NCBI GenBank assembly: GCA_015064855.1
Contig: SVRK01000006.1
Coordinates: 1 to 64,000, forward strand
DNA length: 64,000 nucleotides
Source of the DNA: Oscillospiraceae bacterium
GTDB taxonomy: Bacteria > Bacillota > Clostridia > Oscillospirales > CAG-272
Direction: 5' to 3'
In this document: positions 57,601 through 64,000 of the stretch, piece after piece
Numbering within the stretch: the stretch's first letter is position 1
Layout: each line of letters begins with the position of its first letter
Program-made: the position numbers and the translations under genes
The notes under the pieces: model-generated
Databases searched by the model: none
Seen by the model: the letters and a program-made list of their open reading frames with translations, nothing else
What the model was told of the DNA's origin: nothing

Positions 57601-59706
57601 TTAATTAAAATCAAATACGACCTTGCCGTTTTCATCTAGCCTTAAGACCGCATCGAAGGATTTTCCGTTTTTTGAAACGAAGCCTTGAATTTTGCTCGTT
57701 TTTCCCGTAGCCAAAAGCATTTTCACGTTTGAAAGGGAAATTACGCGCTTGCAAATTGATTTATTGATTGAGAATTTACAGCCTTCCTTGTAGCCGGTAC
57801 AGCCGTAGCCAAATTTGGTTCTTATAACATCTCTCTCACAAAGAGGACATTTGCCGACAACCTCACCAAAAATGCCAATGTTTGTGTCCTTTTCTGGCTC
57901 GGCATCCTTGGAATTTTCAAAAACCTCGCCGATTTCACGCTTTGCAAGGTCAACGCTGTCGTCAATGGTTATTTCACTTCTATATACCTTTTTAAGAGCC
58001 TGACCCATTTGGCTTGTTTTATATTTGTCCATTATAATTCCAAGCTGTGAAAGCGCTTCGATTAGATATTCGCCATCTGGCAAAATGTAATACGAGTCTT
58101 TTTTGAGCATTATGTATGCGCTTTTGCACGCATTTTCTATTATTCCCGTTCTTGTTGCCTCTGTGCCAAGCTCCAAGCCCTCGAATATAGCCTTGTAGTC
58201 CTCGTCGTCACTCTCGTCTGCATTTGCCTTATCCTCTTTAAATGGATTTTTAAGATAGTTATTAAGAGTTTCAATTGTGTAATGCTTTGGCGGAGTGGTT
58301 TCCTTTTCTTGAGGCTTGAAATTAATGTTTACCTTGTCGCCCTTTGAAAGCTTTGGCAAAATTTTATCCTTTGGAGTATAGTCGTCAAATTTTGTCCAAC
58401 CGGCTTGGGTAATAACCGTGCCCTTTAAAACAAACTCCTCGTAGTCGCCAACCTTGATTTTGATTTCACTACGCTCAATTTTACATTCTTCAGCGCAGAA
58501 AACCGCAACAAAACGACGTAAAATTGTGGAATAAACCTGTCTTTCTCGCTCGGTTAACGACTTGGGGTCCGGAATTTTATAAGTAGGGGTAAGAGCAGAG
58601 TGGGACTCGATTTTCGAGTCGTCAAAAATTGATTTTGAAAATCTAAACTCCACAGGGTAGCCCATTTTTGCTACGTTTGCAATGATGGACTTCATCTTTC
58701 CCTGCTCAGCGGTTGCTAAATATTCGGAGTTAGTACGTGGATAAGTTACGTAGCCCTCCTCATAAAGCTTTTGAACGGTGGATAATGAATCATCCATTGA
58801 CATTTTATATTTTTTACCAAGATAACTCTGCAATTTTGAAAGTGAAAATAATTTCGGCGGGGAGAGTGTGTCTTTTTTTGTTTTAACCGAGGTTACAATC
58901 GCATCAGCACCGTTGTATTTTGTGCATTCGTCAAGCGCCTTTAAATATTCGTCCTTGGTGAATTTTTGCTTTGAGGTTAAATCGACAAACTCGTCGTTTG
59001 TTTTTTCATGCGATGAGATAACGTAATATTTTTGAGGAACAAAGTTCCTAATTTCCATATCTCTGTCGTAAATCGCCTTAACAATAGGTACAATAACTCT
59101 GCCTACACGCAAAAGCTTTCCTGTTTTCAGCGTTGCAAAACGAGTTAGGTTTACACCGTAAAGCCAGTCAATATATGTTCTTGCAAAGCCCTCGTTTGCC
59201 AAGGAAATATATTCCGTTTCATTTTTCATATCCGAAAGTGCCTCTGAAATTGTTTCGGGCGTTTGGTCAGGAAGCCATAAGCGAACAAAGCTCTTATCAC
59301 TTTCCAAAGCGTGCTCAACGCAAAGTCGCACAATGATTTCACCCTCGCGGTCTGCGTCTCCCGCGTTTACTATGGTGTCAATGTTGGCTCTGTTGCAGAG
59401 GTATTTTATAGTGTTGAATTGTTTTTTTACACCAGGGTCAACTTCCTTGCTTGCGTTTCTTTTTAGATTGAACTTAAACTTGTTAGGGAAGCATGGAAGA
59501 TTGTCCATTGTCCATTTTGGTTGTGGATTTTCTACGTAATCCTCAATGTCGGCAAGGGAGAATAAATGACCGAAAACCCAAGTGACAACGTAGTCGCCAC
59601 CCTCGTAATATCCGTCACGCTTTACCATTTTGTTGCCCTGCAAGCGCGCAATTCCAGCAAGAATGTTTCTTGCAAGCGATGGCTTTTCAGCGATTATGAG
59701 CTTCAT
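57601..59706 (-). CDS. topB: DNA topoisomerase III-like type IA enzyme
   Basis: 701 residues. The Toprim domain opens MKLIIAEKPSLARNI and carries the acidic triad in AGDADREGEII; the active-site Tyr is in EGYVTYPRTNSEYL (~305-318). The C-terminal zinc-ribbon region has CPLCERDVIRTKFGYGCTG. Decatenates and relaxes negatively supercoiled DNA by single-strand passage. The absence of flanking conjugation genes and its place in the tsaD operon suggest a chromosomal rather than a mobile-element copy. Promoter with extended -10 at 59762-59790. Confidence 0.95.
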   Translation of the reverse strand: MKLIIAEKPSLARNILAGIARLQGNKMVKRDGYYEGGDYVVTWVFGHLFSLADIEDYVENPQPKWTMDNLPCFPNKFKFNLKRNASKEVDPGVKKQFNTIKYLCNRANIDTIVNAGDADREGEIIVRLCVEHALESDKSFVRLWLPDQTPETISEALSDMKNETEYISLANEGFARTYIDWLYGVNLTRFATLKTGKLLRVGRVIVPIVKAIYDRDMEIRNFVPQKYYVISSHEKTNDEFVDLTSKQKFTKDEYLKALDECTKYNGADAIVTSVKTKKDTLSPPKLFSLSKLQSYLGKKYKMSMDDSLSTVQKLYEEGYVTYPRTNSEYLATAEQGKMKSIIANVAKMGYPVEFRFSKSIFDDSKIESHSALTPTYKIPDPKSLTERERQVYSTILRRFVAVFCAEECKIERSEIKIKVGDYEEFVLKGTVITQAGWTKFDDYTPKDKILPKLSKGDKVNINFKPQEKETTPPKHYTIETLNNYLKNPFKEDKANADESDDEDYKAIFEGLELGTEATRTGIIENACKSAYIMLKKDSYYILPDGEYLIEALSQLGIIMDKYKTSQMGQALKKVYRSEITIDDSVDLAKREIGEVFENSKDAEPEKDTNIGIFGEVVGKCPLCERDVIRTKFGYGCTGYKEGCKFSINKSICKRVISLSNVKMLLATGKTSKIQGFVSKNGKSFDAVLRLDENGKVVFDFN

Positions 59707-59761
59707 AAAAATTCTCCTTTCCTATTGAAAATTATGCGACAAAAAATGTCGATACAAAATA

Positions 59762-59790
59762 ATTTTAGCATATAATTTTATATTTTTCAA
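59762..59790 (-). promoter_or_regulatory. SigA-type promoter of the topB-tsaD operon
   Basis: Minus-strand TTGAAA (59785-59790), 17-nt spacer and TGcTAAAAT with -10 at 59762-59767. A small hairpin CGACA / TGTCG lies in the leader at 59737-59751. Confidence 0.75.
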
Positions 59791-59810
59791 GTAAAATATA
59801 TAAAATATAG

Positions 59811-59841
59811 AAGCGCAGGGTGGTAAACCTCTGCGCTTTTA
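59811..59841. terminator. Hairpin downstream of the DUF896 gene
   Basis: Arms aagcgcag / ctgcgctt around an imperfect loop; the T-rich tail on the minus strand is weak. Confidence 0.5.
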
Positions 59842-59844
59842 ACT

Positions 59845-60051
59845 TTATTTTTCTTTCTTTTCTAGCTTTTCTCGGGTCCCGTCAGGACGTTCAATTACGG
59901 TGCTTCCAAGGGTTGCACGCAGATTTCTGCGGTATCCCTCCAAATATTCCTCATAAAGCGCCTTTTGCTCGTCTTGTTCAGCTTGGGTTAAACCCTCGGC
60001 TTTCTTTTTCTTTGCCAGAAAATTAATTCTATCTATTTTAGCTTGTTCCAT
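59845..60051 (-). CDS. DUF896 family protein (YnzC-like)
   Basis: 68 residues. Two helices ending in the conserved FLAKKKKAEGLTQAEQDEQK and YLEGYRRNLRATLGSTVIERPDG are diagnostic of DUF896. B. subtilis YnzC is a small cytoplasmic SOS-associated protein of unclear function. It has an AAGGAAA ribosome site and lies 48 nt after mnmA, so it may be cotranscribed. Confidence 0.92.
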   Translation of the reverse strand: MEQAKIDRINFLAKKKKAEGLTQAEQDEQKALYEEYLEGYRRNLRATLGSTVIERPDGTREKLEKKEK

Positions 60052-60099
60052 AAAATTTCCTTAATTTGCTCGTTTCACTCCCGCAAGACATGGTGACTT

Positions 60100-61167
60100 T
60101 TAATCTAATTCAGTTTTGCAAATTATTCCACCGCCGATTACAGTGTCGCCATCATATAAAACCACGCTCTGTCCCTTGCAAATTGCCCTTTGCGGTTCGT
60201 CAAAAACAACGTGTAAAATGCCGTTTTTTAGACACGCAGTGGCACTTTTTTCAATTTGATTATATCTAACCTTTGCAAAACAACGGATAGGCTCATCTAT
60301 TGAGTCAACTGCTGTTAAATTTACGTTATCCGCCCAAAGCTCGTGAGAAAAGAGGTCCTCGTTTTCGCCTATTACAACCTCGTTTTTCTCCAGGTCCTTT
60401 TTTATGACGTACATAGAGTGGGGAAGCGCTAGCCCAAGTCCCTTTCTTTGTCCGATAGTGTATCTTATTATACCCTTGTGTTTGCCTAAAAATTTGCCGT
60501 CTTTTGTGACAAAATCTCCCACAGGGTAGGACTTTTTTGTATAATCCTCTATAAATTTGGCGTAATCTCCATCTGGCACGAAGCAAATATCCTGACTTTC
60601 CTTTTTCGCCCCCAATTCAAGCTCGTATGCGTCTACGATTTCACGCGTTTCCGTCTTTGATTCGATTTTTCCGAGCGGAAAAATGGTCTTCTCAATTTTC
60701 TCGCGAGAAAGCCTGTATAAAACGTAGCTTTGGTCCTTTGATAGGTTTTTTGCCTTCTTCAAAACCTTGCGACCATACTTTTCGTCGTATTCAATTATTG
60801 CATAGTGACCGGTGGCAATTAAATCGCAGCCGATTTTTTTTGCAAACTCAAAAAGCCTGTCAAATTTTAAGTGAAAATTGCATTCAATACAAGGATTGGG
60901 AGTTGCACCGTTTTCATATGAAGAAATGAAATTAGAAATAACGTATTTGTCAAAATCCTTTGAAAAATCAACCACGTGGTGCGGTATTTCTAATTTTTTA
61001 CATATTTTTTGTGCATCCAAAATATCACTCTCGCCCGAGCATTTGGAGCTTTTATCGGTGTGTAGGCGCATTGTTGCACCTACACACTCATATCCTTCAT
61101 TTTTTAATATACACGCACAAGCGGAGCTATCAACACCGCCACTCATGGCTACTAATAATTTTTCCAA
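60100..61167 (-). CDS. mnmA: tRNA-specific 2-thiouridylase MnmA
   Basis: 355 residues. PP-loop AMSGGVDSSACACI near the N-terminus, NPCIECNFHLKF with the first catalytic Cys, ATGHYA, KDQSYVLY and ESQDICFV with the second catalytic Cys. Introduces s2U at position 34 of Glu, Gln and Lys tRNAs. The start is uncertain: a TTG at 61167 begins the conserved sequence one base after the stop of the upstream rhamnosidase, while a TTG at 61194 has a better spaced AAGGA but would add nine unconserved residues and overlap the upstream gene. The coupling to a rhamnosidase is unusual. Confidence 0.93.
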   Translation of the reverse strand: MEKLLVAMSGGVDSSACACILKNEGYECVGATMRLHTDKSSKCSGESDILDAQKICKKLEIPHHVVDFSKDFDKYVISNFISSYENGATPNPCIECNFHLKFDRLFEFAKKIGCDLIATGHYAIIEYDEKYGRKVLKKAKNLSKDQSYVLYRLSREKIEKTIFPLGKIESKTETREIVDAYELELGAKKESQDICFVPDGDYAKFIEDYTKKSYPVGDFVTKDGKFLGKHKGIIRYTIGQRKGLGLALPHSMYVIKKDLEKNEVVIGENEDLFSHELWADNVNLTAVDSIDEPIRCFAKVRYNQIEKSATACLKNGILHVVFDEPQRAICKGQSVVLYDGDTVIGGGIICKTELD

Positions 61168-61168
61168 T

Positions 61169-63304
61169 TTAAAATACGTAGCTTCCTTTCTCAACGCGCA
61201 TTTCCTTGCCGTCTATTATGATTGTTGTGGGAGATGGCGTAGTTATTTCGTATCTGAACTTACCTCCCTCGTTAAACCAAGCGGAGGAAACAGTTCCGTA
61301 TTTTGTTTCTATTTTTGCGCTTAACCATTTCAATTTCTTTGTAGGCTTTGGCGCAATTATGATTTCTTCAAATCCCGGCTTTTCTTCTACTGTCTTTATA
61401 CCGCAGGCAACACCGTAAACCCAGTCCGCAACGCTACCGAAGGCGTAGTGGTTAAAGGAGTTCATATCGCGCGACCAAAATTCGCCCTTGTCATTAACTC
61501 CGTCCCAGTGCTCCCAAATAGTGGTTGCACCTTGCTTAACAGAGTATAACCAAGATGGGAATTCCTCCTGTAAAAGTAAATCATATGCAAGCTCGGTATA
61601 TCCGTTTTCGGATAGAGCGTGGAGCAAATAAGGAGTGCCGACAAAGCCTGTTTTGAGCTTCTTGCCATTTTCTATAATCATATTTGCTAGTTTATCTGCA
61701 ACAGCCTTTTTATCCTTGGCAAAATCAAAATAAAGAGCAATTACACATTCGGTTTGCGTATTAAACTCAGTGAACCTTTCTCTGCCTTTTTCTAAAATCT
61801 TTTCGTAAAGCTTTTCATATTTTGACACGTTTTTGCCAAGAACCTTACCCGCCTTGATAACAAGGCTGACAGAGTAAGCATAGAAAATTGTAGCAATTAT
61901 ATCGGGATTGCTTGAGCCCTTATAGCTACCGGCAGGAGCATCAAGACCGAGCCAATCTCCAAAGTGCCAGCATCCGTACCAAAGGTATTTTTCCTTGGTA
62001 ATTCTGCCAATTTCAGCTATATAGTCGCACATAGACTTAAACTGTCTTGCAAGAATTTTTTTATTGGCATAGGTTAAATAAATTTGCCAAGGACATATGG
62101 TTGAAGCGTCGCTCCAAACAGCTGTTGAGCTTCCCGGACGGTCGTGCACCTGAGGAATGCAGAATGGAATTCGTCCCTCACGCTGTTGCTCAAGACGAAG
62201 GTCCTCAAGCCATTTGTCAAAGAATTTTTCTACATTATAGTTATATGACGCGGTTTTTATAAATACCTGCGCATCTCCCGTCCAGCCAAGTCGTTCATCT
62301 CTTTGAGGACAGTCGGTGGGAACGTCAAGGAAATTGCCCTTTTGTCCCCAAATAATATTTGAAAACAGCTTGTTAAGAAGTGGACTTGAAGAATTTAGGT
62401 AGCCGGTTCTTTTTATATCGGAATGAAGAACGATTGCCTTAATATTGTCTTTTGTAATTTCACAGGGAAACTTGTCAACGCGGATATATCTAAAGCCCCA
62501 GAAGCATAGCTTTGGCTTATATACCTGATGTCCGTTTGCACATATATAATCAAACTTAGCCTTTGCGCTGCGGTAGTTTTCCGTGTAGAAATTGCCGTCC
62601 TTGTCAAGCACCTCGGCAACGGAGAAGGAAACCTTATCGCCTTTTTTTGCATCAAGGCTGATTTCAAAATATCCCGTCATATTTTGACCGAAATCGATGA
62701 CCGTTTCACCTTTTGGAGTTTTAAATATGCTTTTGGGGAAAATGATTTCTTGCTCTTTAACAATTTCGCCCTGTTGTTTAACTATTTTAAATTCGCCGTA
62801 GTCTTGTACCTTTACGGGAATAAATTTTTCCTCATACGTAGCATCATAGCTTTCGCCGTCGTAAATATCAGAAAACGTAATTTTGCTAAGAGCACATTCC
62901 CAATTTTCGTCTGAGTAAATATATTTCCTTGAATTATCCTTATATATAATCTCAATTTCGCAAATAAGTGCAGGATAAACGTCGGGAAGCTCTTTTCTTG
63001 TTCTTATATTAATTCTGCCGTTAAACCAACCTGAGGCAAGCGTTACTCTGATTTCGTTTTCACTCTTCAACATAGATGTAATATCATATTCTTGCATTTG
63101 AGTGCGCTTGTAGTAGGTCCAGCCCGGTGCCAAAATAAAATCACCGATTCTATCTCCGTTAAGCTCGGCGTAGTAGCATCCGAGGGATGTGATTTTTAAG
63201 GTTGCTTTTTTTATTTCCTTAGAAAAGGTGAAATTCTTTTTAAATACGGGGCAGGTGTAGTCCTGTTTAGTGGGATAGGAAATCCATTTGGAGTTATTTA
63301 ACAT
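61169..63304 (-). CDS. GH78 alpha-L-rhamnosidase, intracellular
   Basis: 711 residues, without a signal peptide. N-terminal beta domains (~1-300; KITSLGCYYAELNGDRIGDF is the carbohydrate-binding-like first domain), then an (alpha/alpha)6 barrel with the canonical DCPQRDERLGWTGDAQ (~330-346), which includes a catalytic acid, and GATTIWEHWDGV (~600), which includes the base, and a C-terminal beta domain. It removes rhamnose from plant glycosides or pectic fragments taken up by the cell. Promoter TTGATT-TATAAT upstream and an 18-bp palindrome suggest its own regulator. mnmA follows in the same direction. Confidence 0.92.
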   Translation of the reverse strand: MLNNSKWISYPTKQDYTCPVFKKNFTFSKEIKKATLKITSLGCYYAELNGDRIGDFILAPGWTYYKRTQMQEYDITSMLKSENEIRVTLASGWFNGRINIRTRKELPDVYPALICEIEIIYKDNSRKYIYSDENWECALSKITFSDIYDGESYDATYEEKFIPVKVQDYGEFKIVKQQGEIVKEQEIIFPKSIFKTPKGETVIDFGQNMTGYFEISLDAKKGDKVSFSVAEVLDKDGNFYTENYRSAKAKFDYICANGHQVYKPKLCFWGFRYIRVDKFPCEITKDNIKAIVLHSDIKRTGYLNSSSPLLNKLFSNIIWGQKGNFLDVPTDCPQRDERLGWTGDAQVFIKTASYNYNVEKFFDKWLEDLRLEQQREGRIPFCIPQVHDRPGSSTAVWSDASTICPWQIYLTYANKKILARQFKSMCDYIAEIGRITKEKYLWYGCWHFGDWLGLDAPAGSYKGSSNPDIIATIFYAYSVSLVIKAGKVLGKNVSKYEKLYEKILEKGRERFTEFNTQTECVIALYFDFAKDKKAVADKLANMIIENGKKLKTGFVGTPYLLHALSENGYTELAYDLLLQEEFPSWLYSVKQGATTIWEHWDGVNDKGEFWSRDMNSFNHYAFGSVADWVYGVACGIKTVEEKPGFEEIIIAPKPTKKLKWLSAKIETKYGTVSSAWFNEGGKFRYEITTPSPTTIIIDGKEMRVEKGSYVF

Positions 63305-63337
63305 AAAAACCTCGCATAAACATAGTTATATATCTCA

Positions 63338-63366
63338 ATTATACCAAGGGCAAAAATAAAAATCAA
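63338..63366 (-). promoter_or_regulatory. SigA-type promoter of the GH78 gene
   Basis: Minus-strand TTGATT (63361-63366), 17-nt spacer and extended TGgTATAAT with -10 at 63338-63343. Confidence 0.75.
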
Positions 63367-63370
63367 CAAA

Positions 63371-63388
63371 TTACTTATAAATAAGTAA
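63371..63388. promoter_or_regulatory. 18-bp perfect palindrome upstream of the GH78 promoter
   Basis: TTACTTATAAATAAGTAA, with 8-bp arms and an AA centre. It is 4 bp upstream of the GH78 -35 box and 19 bp before the divergent arsR -35 box. Confidence 0.55.
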
Positions 63389-63407
63389 AAAAATAATTAA
63401 AAACCTA

Positions 63408-63436
63408 TTGACAAACCTGTTTTGCTGTATTATAAT
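63408..63436 (+). promoter_or_regulatory. Consensus promoter of the metal-resistance operon
   Basis: TTGACA at 63408-63413, 17-nt spacer and TATAAT at 63431-63436. Confidence 0.85.
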
Positions 63437-63440
63437 GAAC

Positions 63441-63460
63441 ATATGAACAACTGCTCATAT
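63441..63460. promoter_or_regulatory. ArsR/SmtB-type operator
   Basis: Inverted repeat ATATGA-N8-TCATAT at the transcription start, of the form recognised by SmtB/CzrA-type repressors. The AGGAGG site of the regulator gene follows at once. Confidence 0.75.
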
Positions 63461-63473
63461 TTAGGAGGATAAT

Positions 63474-63800
63474 ATGGAAAACGAGAGCGTAGTATCAAAA
63501 ATTCAAGGGGCTATTACCCGTAACAGTGAGCTTTTTGAGGAGCTTGCAAATCTTTACAAAATCTTTGGGGACGCATCGCGCGTTAAGATTCTTTGCGCTT
63601 TGACTCAAAGTGAAATGTGTGTTAGCGAAATCTCCGAGTTTTTATCGATAACACAGTCAGCTGTTTCGCATCAGCTCCGCATTTTGAAAACAAGCAACCT
63701 TGTAAAAACAAGAAGAAACGGAAAGTCAATAATTTATTCCTTGACCGATGATCACGTTCGCACTATCATCGACTGTGGTATGGAGCACATAGCAGAATAA
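63474..63800 (+). CDS. ArsR/SmtB-family metal sensor, probable Zn/Co (alpha5) type
   Basis: 108 residues. Winged helix with FGDASRVKILCALTQSEMCVSEIS and a recognition helix ITQSAVSHQLRILKTSNLV. The alpha3 site has only one Cys, so the As/Cd-type thiolate site is absent. The last helix carries Asp-x-His then ten residues then His-x-x-Glu, the alpha5 zinc-site pattern of SmtB/CzrA. It likely represses its own operon through the operator at 63441-63460 and is released by zinc or cobalt. The next gene, 2 nt downstream, is a P-type ATPase. Confidence 0.88.
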   Translation: MENESVVSKIQGAITRNSELFEELANLYKIFGDASRVKILCALTQSEMCVSEISEFLSITQSAVSHQLRILKTSNLVKTRRNGKSIIYSLTDDHVRTIIDCGMEHIAE

Positions 63801-63802
63801 TA

Positions 63803-64000
63803 ATGAAAAAAACAATGCGTGAAAACAAGGCAATGATTATTAGGCTTTTAATATCCGTTTGCCTTATCATTGCAGGGCTTATACTAAACGGATTTAATGG
63901 CTATTTCGCAATGATTTTATATCTTTGTGCGTATTTCCTTTGTGCCTATAAAATAATCGGCGGAGCTATTAAAAAGCTTTTAAAACAGGGTGAAATTGGC
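63803..64000 (+). CDS. Start of a heavy-metal P1B-type ATPase (partial)
   Basis: 66 codons to the window end. The translation has a short Lys-rich N-terminus, two closely spaced hydrophobic helices (~12-28 and ~31-45) and the segment YKIIGGAIKKLLKQGEI, which resembles the first membrane hairpin of ZntA/CadA-type ATPases lacking an N-terminal metal-binding domain. Coupling to an alpha5-type ArsR sensor supports zinc or cadmium export. The phosphorylation motif lies beyond the window, so the call rests on the context and the hairpin. Confidence 0.65.
   Translation, partial: MKKTMRENKAMIIRLLISVCLIIAGLILNGFNGYFAMILYLCAYFLCAYKIIGGAIKKLLKQGEIG

Noticed and set aside
1..64000. tRNA and rRNA genes
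   Set aside because: No cloverleaf with a GTTCRANYC-type arm and CCA end, nor rRNA segments, were noticed in any gap; a dedicated tRNA scan was not possible.

Overview
The window looks like a chromosomal segment of an anaerobic, spore-forming, low-GC Clostridia bacterium (Firmicutes), probably a gut or rumen relative of the Oscillospirales. The evidence is a SpoIIE phosphatase with Spo0A-type boxes in its promoter, pyruvate:ferredoxin oxidoreductase, pyruvate phosphate dikinase, a fused acyl-CoA dehydratase activase, a split transketolase, near-consensus SigA promoters with AGGAGG-type ribosome sites, BspA-type surface proteins and an L10-leader ribosomal operon. No rRNA, tRNA or CRISPR array was seen.

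Layout. 1-3056: tail of a tightly coupled set of small and membrane proteins, possibly phage-derived. 3.5-5.3 kb: two-subunit transketolase. 5.6-7.1 kb: lipoprotein with collagen-like and leucine-rich repeats. 7.4-10.2 kb (minus): spoIIE and a lipoprotein. 10.4-15.1 kb: SLOG protein, flavin reductase, SGNH hydrolase, comM/yifB, then an RHH-like protein coupled to a REP-associated tyrosine transposase (RAYT). 15.3-28.2 kb: nifJ, an XRE regulator, BadF/HgdC-like activase, secreted protein, phage-type sigma-like remnant, ProX deacylase and a GH78-like protein. 28.2-29.9 kb (minus): membrane-anchored InlB-repeat protein with an unrecognised C-terminal domain. 30.1-38.6 kb: glyA-fur, secG, rnr, surface protein, ppdK. 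39.5-48.3 kb (minus): Gld-type ABC system (ATPase, permease, GldG-like, DUF4340), GH94 phosphorylase and a membrane protein. 48.5-52.4 kb: cysK, HAD phosphatase, BspA protein. 52.5-63.3 kb (minus): rplJL, dnaI-dnaD, tsaD-rimI-comEB-topB, DUF896, mnmA, GH78 rhamnosidase. 63.4-64 kb: ArsR-type metal sensor and the start of a P1B-type ATPase.

The most interesting structure is repetitive and mostly non-coding. About sixteen short elements start with GTAGGGG and fold into a hairpin whose arms differ between copies but stay complementary. A GTAG foot plus an imperfect hairpin is the signature of REP elements mobilised by RAYT transposases, and the window carries a RAYT. Two of these elements lie inside the RAYT gene as a perfect 28-bp inverted pair flanking its HUH-motif codons, and another lies in frame in the third gene. 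Several occur as BIME-like pairs with spacers of fixed length (28 nt twice, 20 nt twice). Two further hairpin families are described: a CCTCC...GGAGGGA element, and a larger one with a conserved GTACAAAGTAC apex downstream of gene ends. Duplicated 3' ends of comM and of the GH94 gene lie next to such elements.

Central metabolism here is fermentative: the transketolase, PFOR, PPDK, SHMT and CysK feed pentose, pyruvate, one-carbon and cysteine pools, while the GH78 and GH94 enzymes point to plant-glycan use. All gene names rest on motif recognition by eye; no database search was run.
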